Positions 50,036 to 59,398 of a stretch of 64,000 bases of DNA are shown one piece after another; positions within the stretch are counted from its first letter, which is position 1, and every line of letters begins with the position of its first letter. Location of the stretch: contig NZ_CAKXZT010000147.1 in NCBI RefSeq assembly GCF_935825525.1, positions 1-64,000 on the forward strand, written 5' to 3'. A program made the position numbers and the translations under genes. The notes beneath the pieces are model-generated. The model was not told where the DNA came from and made no database searches. It was given only the letters and a program-made list of their open reading frames with translations. This DNA comes from Mesorhizobium escarrei (GTDB taxonomy: Bacteria; Pseudomonadota; Alphaproteobacteria; Rhizobiales; Rhizobiaceae).

Positions 50036-52165
50036 CTATGCGAACATCAGGTCCCGCACCAGGTCGGGGGCCGACTGTAGGCGCTTGATGAGGCTCTTGA
50101 GCTCTGCCTGCTGCTCGCGCGTCAGGGCGTTGATCTCAATGCGGTTGGATACCGGTATACCGGCGTAGATGTCATGCGTCTGCTGGCCGAGCAGCAGGCC
50201 GATCAGCAGGGAATGGCCGGCCAGCATCGCCTTCATGTCGGGCTCGCCGCCAATGTCCAGAGCGATCAGTTTCTCGAGCCGGGTATTTGTGCTCCGCTCG
50301 CGGATGCCGTGGCGAATTGCAAGCGTGCGTGCGGTCGCGACGATCGGAAAAAGGCCATGCTTCTTGAGGTCCAGCCGGCCATTTTCAAGCTGAAAGCCGC
50401 CAAAGACAGTGAAGGGATTGCCAGTCGTCATCTGCTCGCCGAGCAGCTTCGCGAACACCGGCTCGGCATGGGCGCGGACATAGGCATATTCGATGAACTG
50501 CGCGGCCAGTGTGGTGTCGCCGTGAACCGGCCGCAGATCGTAGACGATATCGACGTTGAGCAGGTCCTGAGGCCGCAGCCGGCGAACCCAATCCTCGACG
50601 CGCCCCCTCCAGGTGTCGAGGCTCCCGCGGAATGCGGCATTCGCGGCCATTACCCCGCCTTTGCAATACGGCACCCCTGAGGCGTCGAGCATGTCGGCGA
50701 GCTTGGCGCCGAGATTTTTGAACCAGCTGTCTTCGGGCCCGTCCGGCTCGCCATCTGCGAAGACGATTGCATTGTCCTGGTCGGGGGCCATCAGGCTTTC
50801 GCCACGGCCGCCTGAGCCGAGCACGAGCACGGCATAGGCGCAGGGCGGCGGGCCGTGACCTTCGATCTGCATCTGCTGTTCGGCAAGCACGGCGGCGCGG
50901 CGGGTAAGCGAGCAAAGTTCGTCGCTGATGATTTCCGCTACCACGCGTGGGTCGATTGCTTCGCCGAGGAGCGAACGTACCACGCCCGGCAGCATCGACC
51001 AGCTGGCCGCCAGTTCGGCGGCATCCCTGGCATGTTCGATCGTGTCGTCGAGATCGATGGCAGCGGCGGCGCGAAGCCTCAGCAGGTCGCGCGCCGAAAG
51101 CACGCCGACCAGCATGCCGCCGTCGTCGCGGACGGCGAGGTGGCGGACTTTCAGCCGATCCATGCGGCCGATCGCCCGATAAGCGAAGGCGGCGGCGCGG
51201 ATGCTTATCAGCGGTCGCGTTGCGATGCTTGCGACCGGCATGTCAAAAGCCCGCTCGGCGTCGGACGATATGCGGCGCAGCAGGTCACGCTCGGTAACGA
51301 TGCCATACTCCTCGATCGCTTGATCCGGCGTTCCTTGGTCGGACACGAGGACCGAGCTGATCCTGCGCTTGACCATGAGGTCGATGACCTGCCTTGTCGG
51401 TTTGGTCGACTTCACCACGACTGGCGGGCTGCTCATCAGGCTGCCGACGCGATGGCGATAGGCATAGGGATCAACCGGCTGAAACGCGGGGGCCTGGGGT
51501 CGCGACACCGGCTCGGCCCAGCCGGCGCGATGGCCGGCTTCGAGAGCGTCCGAAAGGGCAAGGCAGGCGACCTCGGCCTCTCCAAGTGTTCGGATGTTGC
51601 GCTTGCGCAACTCCGGAATCAACGCGGCAAAGATGTCTCCGGCCGCAATCGCATCGCCCAGAGCCGAATGCCGGCCGGCTATCTCCAGGCGAAGCCATGC
51701 GGCGATCGTTTCCAGCGAATAGTCTGCCAGATTGGGATTTGCTATGGTTGCAAGAAGCCGGACGCACAGCGCCCGAGGCTTTTTCCAGGGCAAACGGGCG
51801 CGTCGGCATTCGCGCTCCAGTACCGCCAGGTCGAAGCCGATCGAGTGGCCGACGAGGATGCGGTCGCCGACGAACTCCTGGAACTGCGCCCATGCATCCG
51901 GGAAGCTGCCGGCTCCGTCAACATCGGCATCGGTGATGCCGTGGACGAGCGAAGCCTCGGACGGGATTGCTTCACCGGGGTCGATGAGCAGATCGAGCTG
52001 AGATTGCCGGACGACCTTGCCATGCGCGATACCGATCGCGCCAATCTGGACCACGCGCGCCTTGGTGGCGTCGGGCCCGGTTGTTTCGGTGTCGACGGCG
52101 GCAGCCGCAATTGCTATCAGCGGTGTCGCGCCGCTCGCCGGCTTCAATTCCGTCTCCTTCGGCAT
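50036..52165 (-). CDS. exonuclease-CBS-DUF294 nucleotidyltransferase-like fusion protein
   Basis: A 709-residue multidomain protein. Residues about 15-180 are a DEDD exonuclease fold: VDTETTGPD at the first acidic motif, HSIGFDLAVLERE, and HSALGDAIAAGD with the final Asp. Residues about 235-370 hold two CBS domains (MSSPPVVVKSTKPTRQVIDL; RHLAVRDDGGMLVGVLSARD). Residues about 380-700 form the GlnD-like DUF294 domain with LGSGGRGESLMAPDQDNAIV, the nucleotidyltransferase motif. DUF294-CBS proteins commonly adjoin VC_2705 symporters and may regulate them; the fused exonuclease may act on a nucleotide signal. Confidence 0.85.
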   Translation of the reverse strand: MPKETELKPASGATPLIAIAAAAVDTETTGPDATKARVVQIGAIGIAHGKVVRQSQLDLLIDPGEAIPSEASLVHGITDADVDGAGSFPDAWAQFQEFVGDRILVGHSIGFDLAVLERECRRARLPWKKPRALCVRLLATIANPNLADYSLETIAAWLRLEIAGRHSALGDAIAAGDIFAALIPELRKRNIRTLGEAEVACLALSDALEAGHRAGWAEPVSRPQAPAFQPVDPYAYRHRVGSLMSSPPVVVKSTKPTRQVIDLMVKRRISSVLVSDQGTPDQAIEEYGIVTERDLLRRISSDAERAFDMPVASIATRPLISIRAAAFAYRAIGRMDRLKVRHLAVRDDGGMLVGVLSARDLLRLRAAAAIDLDDTIEHARDAAELAASWSMLPGVVRSLLGEAIDPRVVAEIISDELCSLTRRAAVLAEQQMQIEGHGPPPCAYAVLVLGSGGRGESLMAPDQDNAIVFADGEPDGPEDSWFKNLGAKLADMLDASGVPYCKGGVMAANAAFRGSLDTWRGRVEDWVRRLRPQDLLNVDIVYDLRPVHGDTTLAAQFIEYAYVRAHAEPVFAKLLGEQMTTGNPFTVFGGFQLENGRLDLKKHGLFPIVATARTLAIRHGIRERSTNTRLEKLIALDIGGEPDMKAMLAGHSLLIGLLLGQQTHDIYAGIPVSNRIEINALTREQQAELKSLIKRLQSAPDLVRDLMFA

Positions 52166-52437
52166 AGCCGATAGCCTTCATCTGCCGGATGTCTTGCCGA
52201 GACAATGCCTGTCCGAGGCAGCGCGGCTTGCCATGCAACATAGAGCGCGCCGGCGGGCCGCGTCGATGGCCGTATTTCAGGCTGTTGCGTTCGCAAAGTT
52301 GCGCCGGGGAGTTGCGCGCCTCCACGTCCATGCTGAATCCCGAAGATATATCCGTCCTGGCGGCACATTCGCCCTAAAGTGATTTGATACGGTCGCAACG
52401 CTCGCACATTGTCGGCGAGTTTGCTGCCGAGGCGCCG

Positions 52438-52830
52438 ATGGATGAGATCAGGCGGGTTGCTGTGGGGTGCATCGGGCGCGCCGTCATGTTCGGCTCGCTT
52501 GCCATCGGCTGTGTCATGGTCGGCTTCGCTTTCAACCCGGTGTCTGCATTTCGCTCCGGCGCGTTTCTCACGCTGACCATGGTTCTGGCGCTGATGTGGA
52601 AAGCCACGACCGCAGCCGGCAAGAACCCCAAGCACACCGAAGTCTGGCTCTACCTCGATGAGAAATCGCGCCCAGCCGATGCCTCGGCGCGACGGGTGTT
52701 CGGCACCATTATGGGCGACGTTTATAAACTCTACGCCCAGATCGCGCTCGGCGTGGCGGTTGGGTTCTTCCTGGTGTCGATCGTGCTGATGCTGTTGGGT
52801 CTGGAAGCTTACAGGCCGCCCGCCAAATAA
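52438..52830 (+). CDS. small integral membrane protein, function unknown
   Basis: A 130-residue protein with three predicted membrane helices (about 14-32, 38-54 and 95-122). The central loop has KHTEVWLYLDEKSRPADASARR. I recall similar small proteins in Rhizobiales but no function. The ATG at 52438 is chosen; the frame is open from 52384. It stands alone, divergent from the exonuclease gene. Confidence 0.7.
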   Translation: MDEIRRVAVGCIGRAVMFGSLAIGCVMVGFAFNPVSAFRSGAFLTLTMVLALMWKATTAAGKNPKHTEVWLYLDEKSRPADASARRVFGTIMGDVYKLYAQIALGVAVGFFLVSIVLMLLGLEAYRPPAK

Positions 52831-53031
52831 GCGGCCGCGGCCCATTCCCGCCCTCCGCCTGCATGAGCCCGGCGTTTGCCATCGGGCCGATCGGCCTCGG
52901 AAGCGCCGCGCTAAGCAGCGAACGAACCAAATTGTTGTCTGATTGGAGAAAAATATTCCAAGAATCGCTGGAAAATAGCACTCGACAAAGTCTACCGATT
53001 TTATAGATTAACCGCCGAGACGGAGGTCGAC

Positions 53032-53187
53032 ATGTCCTATTTCCAGAACGCCCGGACTGCCCGCAAAGACGAGAGGCTCAGTTCTGAGCAGACTTGGCGG
53101 CCGGCCTATGCGGGCGCCTTTGCCTATCTCGTCTTTGCTCTTGCGTTCGTGTTCACCGGGGCAGTCGTTCTGGGTTTTATTCCCTGA
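53032..53187 (+). CDS. 51-residue single-helix membrane protein
   Basis: A short gene starting at an ATG with GGAGG 6 bp upstream and ending at TGA 53185-53187. The N-terminal half is polar and basic (SYFQNARTARKDERL); the C-terminal half is one hydrophobic helix (AFAYLVFALAFVFTGAVVLG) preceded by TWRPAYAG. The good ribosome site and clear polarity argue that it is real. Function unknown; it stands between a small membrane protein and an LLM flavoprotein. Confidence 0.6.
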   Translation: MSYFQNARTARKDERLSSEQTWRPAYAGAFAYLVFALAFVFTGAVVLGFIP

Positions 53188-53321
53188 CTATGGAGCCCGA
53201 GTCATCGGGTCCTGACTTACAGGGGTAGCGATCTGCCGTTTCGCAATATCGGAGTTGAATGAACCGAATGCCGGTGCGCTTTCGCGCGCCCCTTGGCCCC
53301 AACGTGATGGAGGAGATGGCG

Positions 53322-54266
53322 ATGCCGATCGAGTTCACGCATGTTCCCGGTAAAACTCACCCGGCCGACCCAGCCGCGCCGTTTTTCTACGATTTCGTGG
53401 AAACCGCGACAAAGCTGACGCTGATCGAGGACATCGGTTTCCAGAAAATCGTCGTCGACGATCCGGCCGGGCTGCTGACCAATATGGATATTGCCGCCCG
53501 GGCGCTGGACCGCACTTCTTCGCTCGAGGTCGTTCTCACGCATTGGGCTGGTGTGATCGAGCCGACGGTGGCGGCACGGCAATTGGCAGCGCTCGCCGCG
53601 AAAAGCGGCGGTCGGCTGTCGCTCAGGATGCTCAGCGAGCCGCTCAACGACGACGATGCCGAGGCACGTCCGGTCGGACACACGCTCGTCTGGCAGCGCG
53701 TCGATGAATATCTGGTGCTGCTGAAACGGTTGTGGTCGAACGACAGGCCGTTCGATCATGAAGGCGCCTTCTACAGCGTCAGGGGCGGCTATGTGCCGCG
53801 CAAGGGGCCGCGTAGCGCCGGCGTGAGCATCCGCATGGGCGGACGGTCCGGAACGGCGCTCAGGGTCGCCGGGCGGCATGCCGATGTCTTCGAGCTGACG
53901 CCGGGTCCCCTCGGAGAGATCCGGCAGTTGATGGAGCGGGTGCACAGTGCCGCCGCCGAACACGGCCGGGCCGGCAAGCTGCGTTTCGCGCTTCCCGTCC
54001 GGATCCGTGCGGCGGACAACGTCGCCTGCCAGAAGGCGGTCGAGATTGCTGGACCGCCGGCACAGGTCGCGTTGTCGCTGCTCCCTTATGCGGCACTGGG
54101 AATCGAGGAATTCATGATCGTCGGCATCGAAAGGCCGCGCGAGATCGCAACGGTGGGCCGTGAAACGATCGCGCTGCTACGCAACACTCTGGCGCGCCGC
54201 GAGGCCGATGTCCCTCAGCCCGGCGCGTTTGCGCCTCGCGTGATCCGGGAAGCACGCGCCGGCTGA
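53322..54266 (+). CDS. LLM class flavin-dependent oxidoreductase
   Basis: A 314-residue luciferase-like monooxygenase (FMN-dependent TIM barrel), close to the alkanesulphonate/SsuD group. Motifs: TLIEDIGFQKIVVDDPAG, LDRTSSLEVVLTHWAGVIEP and WSNDRPFDHEGAFYSVRGGY. The ATG at 53322 has GGAGGAG at ideal spacing; in-frame ATGs upstream lack such a site. No flavin reductase or transporter is adjacent, so the substrate cannot be guessed. Confidence 0.82.
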   Translation: MPIEFTHVPGKTHPADPAAPFFYDFVETATKLTLIEDIGFQKIVVDDPAGLLTNMDIAARALDRTSSLEVVLTHWAGVIEPTVAARQLAALAAKSGGRLSLRMLSEPLNDDDAEARPVGHTLVWQRVDEYLVLLKRLWSNDRPFDHEGAFYSVRGGYVPRKGPRSAGVSIRMGGRSGTALRVAGRHADVFELTPGPLGEIRQLMERVHSAAAEHGRAGKLRFALPVRIRAADNVACQKAVEIAGPPAQVALSLLPYAALGIEEFMIVGIERPREIATVGRETIALLRNTLARREADVPQPGAFAPRVIREARAG

Positions 54267-54642
54267 ACAGCAGCGACTTTGGCGGCGTTGACAGCCCCGC
54301 TGAAGTCGAACTTTCCTCATAGCGGTTGAAGCTTCCGGCGCCGAGGTCGACGTCGCGGAGGTTCTCGTGGTCGGGCGGTAGAGCCCTGGGTGGCGACATA
54401 GCGTCGACGGTTCCAAATGCGCTTTCGACGCGTTCCCGAATGTCGATCGGATCGAGAGTGGTGGTCGCCTCCTGCGCGACGCGTCGCCGCTGCCAAGCAG
54501 CAGGCAGCGACATCGCCGCGATCAGCAGGTTTCGGCGCGCAGTAATTTCATCTCGAATTCTTCCCCGACCAAACAGTCACCATCCCGGCACGCTCCACCT
54601 TCTTCGAATTTCGACGCAAATCCGGCGCGTCACGACATTTTG
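54267..54642. other. gene-free stretch with a possible decayed reading frame
   Basis: About 375 bp follow the LLM gene before the exbB promoter. A minus-strand frame (54513 down into the LLM gene) has a protein-like start (SLPAAWQRRRVAQEATTTLD) and PPDHENLRDVDLGAGSFNRY, but then overlaps the LLM gene with low-complexity Arg-rich shadow sequence. It may be a remnant of a lost gene. I cannot name the family. Confidence 0.4.
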
Positions 54643-54666
54643 TTGACTCAAACAGCCGTTTTCATT

Positions 54667-54698
54667 GTTGACTAATAAACTCATGTTTCATAGTCAAC
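54667..54698. promoter_or_regulatory. IRO box (RirA-type iron operator) upstream of exbB
   Basis: The sequence TGACTAATAAACTCA at 54669-54683 fits the published iron-responsive operator form TGA-N9-TCA bound by RirA in rhizobia. It lies in an inverted repeat GTTGACTA (54667-54674) and TAGTCAAC (54691-54698). A further GTTGACT copy lies at about 54643. The location just upstream of exbB-exbD-tonB supports iron control of the energy-transducing system. Confidence 0.65.
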
Positions 54699-54799
54699 CG
54701 GGCGTTGGCGACGTGCTCAGGGGAATTTTCGGTGTCGAGATGGCGTGTTTGCGCACCCCGTCACCGGCCAGCCCATCGGCTATGTGCAATGAGGCCACT

Positions 54800-55750
<951 letters not shown>

Positions 55751-55765
55751 ACACGGAGCGACGCC

Positions 55766-56224
55766 ATGGCGGCTAGAATTCGAGACAACATCGACGGCGA
55801 TCTCGAGGAAAACCACGAGATCAACGTCACGCCGTTCATCGACGTGATCCTGGTCCTGCTGATCATCTTCATGGTCGCGGCGCCGCTGGCAACGGTAGAT
55901 GTCAATGTCGACCTGCCGGGCTCGACCGCAACGCCTGCGCCGCGGCCGGAGACGCCGCTGTTCCTGACGCTGAAGAACGATCTCAGCCTGGCAATCGGCA
56001 ACGACACCGTGCCGCGCGCAGCCTTCGCCGCTGCGCTCGCCGGCAGGACAAAAGGCGACAGGCAGACGCGCATCTTCCTGCGCGCCGACAAGGCGGTCGG
56101 CTATGGCGAACTTATGGAGGTGATGAACCTTTTGCGGGGCGCCGGCTATCTGAAGATCGCGCTGGTCGGCCTCGAGACCGCGCCCGGCGATGCCGCGGCG
56201 TCGCAAGTCGGAACCGGCCAATAA
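55766..56224 (+). CDS. exbD: TonB-system energiser ExbD
   Basis: A 152-residue ExbD with one N-terminal membrane helix carrying the essential Asp in NVTPFIDVILVLLIIFMVAA and a periplasmic domain. It works with ExbB and TonB in energising outer-membrane receptors. It starts 15 bp after exbB and its stop overlaps the tonB start (TAATG). Confidence 0.93.
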   Translation: MAARIRDNIDGDLEENHEINVTPFIDVILVLLIIFMVAAPLATVDVNVDLPGSTATPAPRPETPLFLTLKNDLSLAIGNDTVPRAAFAAALAGRTKGDRQTRIFLRADKAVGYGELMEVMNLLRGAGYLKIALVGLETAPGDAAASQVGTGQ

Positions 56225-57207
56225 TGTCGCCGGCGGCCGCCCTGCCGATGGCCGATCAGCGGCGTTTCGGCGTGCGCGAGATCGCCTGGTGGGCGGGCGC
56301 GGCTGCGCTGGTCCTGATGGCGCATGCCGCGATCGGCTATGCGATGCAGAGTTGGCGGCCGGCCGAGCCCAATGGCGGGCCGCCGCAGGCGCAGGTGATC
56401 GAGTTGTCGCCGATGGCGCTCACGTCGGCCGAGCCGGCGCCGATGACGGAGGAGATAGCGCCCGATCAGCCGGATCCGGCCGAGGAGCCCGAGACAGTCG
56501 AAACGGAGCCTCCGCCCGAACCGCTCGTCGAGCAGGCAGAGCCGGTCGCCGAACCGCCGGAAGCCGCTCCGGTCGACACAATCGAGCCCACCCCGCCGAC
56601 CGTGGCCGAACGGGTCGATCAGCCGCCGCTCGAGGAGGTCGTGTCGGACGTTGCCGAGGCCGTCACGCCGGAAGTGGTCATTCCGCTACCGCAGTCGAGG
56701 CCGGTCGAGGCACCCGTCGAGACCAAGACGAAGAAGCAGGCGAAGGCCACGGTGAAGGAGCCGGCCGAGGTCAAGGCGAGGAAGCCGGTCGAAAAGGCCA
56801 AAAAGCGCCCGAAAAAGGAAAAGGCCGCACCGCCGCGGACGACGGCCAGTGTCGCTGCGACATCCGCAGCCAGGGCGGCCGCACCGAAATCGGCCAAAAC
56901 GGCGGCTTCGAGATCCGGCGTGAGCCCGGACAGATGGAACTCGCGGTTGCGTGCGTGGATAAGACGGCACACAAACTATCCGAGGGCGGCAAAGGCCCGG
57001 CGCGTGGAAGGTAGTCCGAGCGTGACCTTTACGATCGACGCGTCCGGCCGGGTCCTATCCGCCCGGCTGGCTCGTTCCTCCGGCGATCCAGACCTCGATA
57101 GCGCGGCGCTTAGCACATTACAGGGCGCCTCGGTGCCCAAGCCGCCGCCGGAACTCGGCTCCCGCATAACCCGCACCGCGCCGTTCACGTTCGCCCTGCG
57201 AAATTAG
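56224..57207 (+). CDS. tonB: TonB energy transducer
   Basis: A 327-residue TonB with one N-terminal membrane helix (about 22-42), a Pro/Glu- then Lys/Pro-rich spacer (about 50-225) to span the periplasm, and a C-terminal TonB domain (about 240-327) with NYPRAAKARRVEGSPSVTFT and LARSSGDPDLDSAALSTLQG. The charge switch from acidic to basic spacer is usual. It completes exbB-exbD-tonB. No TonB-dependent receptor is in the window. Confidence 0.9.
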   Translation: MSPAAALPMADQRRFGVREIAWWAGAAALVLMAHAAIGYAMQSWRPAEPNGGPPQAQVIELSPMALTSAEPAPMTEEIAPDQPDPAEEPETVETEPPPEPLVEQAEPVAEPPEAAPVDTIEPTPPTVAERVDQPPLEEVVSDVAEAVTPEVVIPLPQSRPVEAPVETKTKKQAKATVKEPAEVKARKPVEKAKKRPKKEKAAPPRTTASVAATSAARAAAPKSAKTAASRSGVSPDRWNSRLRAWIRRHTNYPRAAKARRVEGSPSVTFTIDASGRVLSARLARSSGDPDLDSAALSTLQGASVPKPPPELGSRITRTAPFTFALRN

Positions 57208-57298
57208 GCGACCCGCCGATGCAGGGGCACTGAGACGGTCTGTCATCTGGTTGTCACATGCTGGCCATATACATCCATAATTCCGGATTCCAGGATGC

Positions 57299-57631
57299 AT
57301 GGATAAGAACACCGCCCTTCTCGCATTGGCAGCGCTTGGCCAGGACACCAGGCTCGAGGTGTTTCGCCTGCTGGTGCGGGCGGGCGCAGATGGTGTGCCT
57401 GCCGGCGAGATCGCCGCGCGCCTCGGTAAGGTGCAGAACACAATGTCGGCGCATCTGAAGGTTCTCGACCATGCCGGTCTCGTCCGCGCCGAGCGTGACG
57501 GCCGGTCGATCCGCTACGTCGCCGACATGACCGGTTTTCGCGATCTGCTTGCCTATCTCATGGAGGATTGCTGCAACGGCGCGCCGGAACTCTGCCAGCC
57601 GGTCATTCAGGCCGTGACTTGCAACTGTTAG
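57299..57631 (+). CDS. arsR: ArsR family transcriptional repressor
   Basis: A 110-residue ArsR/SmtB repressor with a winged helix at about 20-75 (RLGKVQNTMSAHLKVLDHAG). The C-terminus carries a Cys cluster (EDCCNGAPELCQ then TCNC) likely to sense As(III) or Sb(III), a C-terminal placement seen in several alphaproteobacterial ArsR subtypes. It is 15 bp upstream of arsC and begins the arsenic operon. Imperfect dyads (atccat/atggat) overlap its start and may be its operator. Confidence 0.88.
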   Translation: MDKNTALLALAALGQDTRLEVFRLLVRAGADGVPAGEIAARLGKVQNTMSAHLKVLDHAGLVRAERDGRSIRYVADMTGFRDLLAYLMEDCCNGAPELCQPVIQAVTCNC

Positions 57632-57646
57632 AAGGGAGGACCACCC

Positions 57647-58153
57647 ATGAATGACCCATACAACGTGCTTTTTCTCTGCACCGGCAATTCGGCACGGTCG
57701 ATCCTTGCCGAGGCGATCCTCAACCGTGTCGGCGCCGGCAAGTTCAGGGCATATTCGGCCGGATCGCACCCGAAGGGAGAAGTCCATCCCTACGCGCTCC
57801 AGCTGTTGAAAACCCTCAACCACGACACGTCCTTCGCCCGTTCGAAGGACTGGCAGGAATTCGCGGCTCCCGGCGCCCCCGAGATGAATTTCGTTTTCAC
57901 CGTCTGCGACAACGCGGCCAATGAATCCTGCCCGGTCTGGCCGGGACAGCCGATGACGGCGCACTGGGGCGTGCCCGACCCGGCCGCCGTAGAAGGCACC
58001 GACGCCGAAAAGCACCTGGCGTTTGCCGAGGCCTATCGCATGCTCAACAATCGGATCTCGATCTTCGTCAGCCTGCCGATGAACACGATCGACAAGCTCG
58101 CCCTGCAGAAACGGCTCGATGAAATCGGCCGCGATCTGCCGAAGGCCGGCTGA
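57647..58153 (+). CDS. arsC: arsenate reductase, low-molecular-weight phosphatase type
   Basis: A 168-residue arsenate reductase of the LMW-PTPase fold. It has the P-loop CTGNSARS with C11 and R17, and C87 with C95 in VCDNAANESCPVWPG, matching the three-Cys mechanism of thioredoxin-coupled ArsC. It reduces arsenate to arsenite for export. It lies between arsR and the aquaporin gene, 4 bp from the latter. It is unrelated to the second arsenate reductase downstream. Confidence 0.92.
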   Translation: MNDPYNVLFLCTGNSARSILAEAILNRVGAGKFRAYSAGSHPKGEVHPYALQLLKTLNHDTSFARSKDWQEFAAPGAPEMNFVFTVCDNAANESCPVWPGQPMTAHWGVPDPAAVEGTDAEKHLAFAEAYRMLNNRISIFVSLPMNTIDKLALQKRLDEIGRDLPKAG

Positions 58154-58157
58154 CATC

Positions 58158-58847
58158 ATGGCGGCTGACCTGTCCCGCCGCATCGTCGCGGAAGCGCTCG
58201 GCACGGCAATGCTCGTCGCGACGGTCGTCGGGTCCGGCATTATGGCGGATCGTCTGACGGATGATGTGGGTCTCTCCCTGCTCGGCAACACGCTGCCGAC
58301 TGGGGCGATCCTGGTGGTGCTGATCACCATACTCGGACCGATTTCCGGAGCGCATTTCAATCCGGCGGTGACGCTGGTTTTTGCTCTCAGGCGGGAAATC
58401 GAAGCGAACGCTGCACTGGCCTATGTGATCGCCCAGATTGTCGGCGGCGTCGCCGGAACGCTGCTGGCGCACGCCATGTTCGAACTGCCGATTCTCCAGA
58501 TCTCGCAAACCGTGCGGACCGGAAACGGACAATGGATTGCGGAGTTGGTGGCCGCCTTCGGCCTGGTCTTCACCATTCTTGCCGGTCTTCGCTTCCGTTC
58601 GGATGCCATTCCATGGCTGGTCGGCCTCTACATCACCGCGGCCTATTGGTTCACGGCTTCGACCTCGTTTGCCAATCCGGCCGTCGCCGTCGCCCGCGCT
58701 CTTTCCAACACCTTCGCGGGCATCCGGCCGATAGACCTGCCGGCGTTCATCGTCGCCGAGCTCCTGGGCGCGCTGCTTGCCATGGCCTTGGCAGGCTGGC
58801 TGCTCAGTGACCCTAAACCAATCAGACAGATGAGAGCCGCGAAATGA
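58158..58847 (+). CDS. aqpS: aquaglyceroporin of the arsenic operon (AqpS-like)
   Basis: A 229-residue major intrinsic protein with about six helices and two half-membrane loops: HFNPAVTL with N68-P69-A70, and FANPAVAVAR. In Sinorhizobium meliloti the ars operon encodes AqpS, which lets arsenite flow out after reduction. The presence in an ars operon with no ArsB or ACR3 pump nearby fits this role. It overlaps the next gene by 4 bases. Confidence 0.9.
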   Translation: MAADLSRRIVAEALGTAMLVATVVGSGIMADRLTDDVGLSLLGNTLPTGAILVVLITILGPISGAHFNPAVTLVFALRREIEANAALAYVIAQIVGGVAGTLLAHAMFELPILQISQTVRTGNGQWIAELVAAFGLVFTILAGLRFRSDAIPWLVGLYITAAYWFTASTSFANPAVAVARALSNTFAGIRPIDLPAFIVAELLGALLAMALAGWLLSDPKPIRQMRAAK

Positions 58848-59266
58848 CCATCACCATCTACCACAACCCCGACTGCGGCACCTCGCGCAACACGCTCGCC
58901 ATCATCCGCCAGTCCGGTGAAGAGCCTGATGTGATCGAGTATCTAAAAAACCCGCCGTCGCGCGAACGGCTGGTCGAGCTGATCAAGGCGATGGGGATGA
59001 CACCGCGCGAATTGCTGCGCGAGAAGGGTACGCCGTACGCCGAACTCAATCTCGGTGACCCCAAATGGACCGACGACGAGATCGTCGATTTCATGCTGGC
59101 GCATCCGATCCTGATCAACCGGCCGATTGTCGTCACACCGCTCGGCACCGTGCTTGCACGACCGTCTGAAGCGGTTCTCGACATCCTGCCCAATCCTGAG
59201 ATCGGGCCGTTCACCAAGGAAGACGGCGAAGTCGTCATCGACGCGCAGGGCAAGCGCGTTGCCTGA
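58844..59266 (+). CDS. arsenate reductase, glutaredoxin-coupled type
   Basis: A 140-residue ArsC of the thioredoxin-fold Spx/ArsC family. The active Cys is C11 in HNPDCGTSRNTL, and PIVVTPLGTVLARPSE near 113-129 holds the substrate-binding Arg residues. It takes electrons from glutaredoxin and glutathione. The operon therefore has two unrelated arsenate reductases. Its stop lies inside the frame of the arsH-like remnant. Confidence 0.93.
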   Translation: MTITIYHNPDCGTSRNTLAIIRQSGEEPDVIEYLKNPPSRERLVELIKAMGMTPRELLREKGTPYAELNLGDPKWTDDEIVDFMLAHPILINRPIVVTPLGTVLARPSEAVLDILPNPEIGPFTKEDGEVVIDAQGKRVA

Positions 59267-59355
59267 CCCGGTGCCCGAAGGTTCCTTGCCGAACGTGGAC
59301 GAAGACCAGTTCCGGCCGATCGACCTGCAGGCGCTGCTCGGACGATCATCCTGGT
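59259..59355 (+). pseudogene. probable 5' remnant of arsH
   Basis: After the arsC stop an open frame reads LPDPVPEGSLPNVDEDQFRP then IDLQALLG, which resembles the N-terminus of ArsH (NADPH-dependent organoarsenical oxidase) as I recall it from rhizobia. It lacks any further ArsH sequence: from about 59355 the frame continues as unrelated residues and ends by 59459. ArsH is the expected next gene in a rhizobial ars operon, which supports a truncated copy. The assignment rests on about 25 residues. Confidence 0.45.
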
Positions 59356-59398
59356 CAGTCTCACAAGCGGCTCCGGTTGGATACTGGTATACGGTTAA

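Noticed and set aside
57254..58360. 368-residue minus-strand frame across arsR and arsC
   Set aside because: Shadow of the arsenic operon; the plus-strand proteins carry complete catalytic motifs and overlap tightly.
57647..59266. Tandem duplication of arsC
   Set aside because: The two reductases have different folds and active sites and are not related by duplication.
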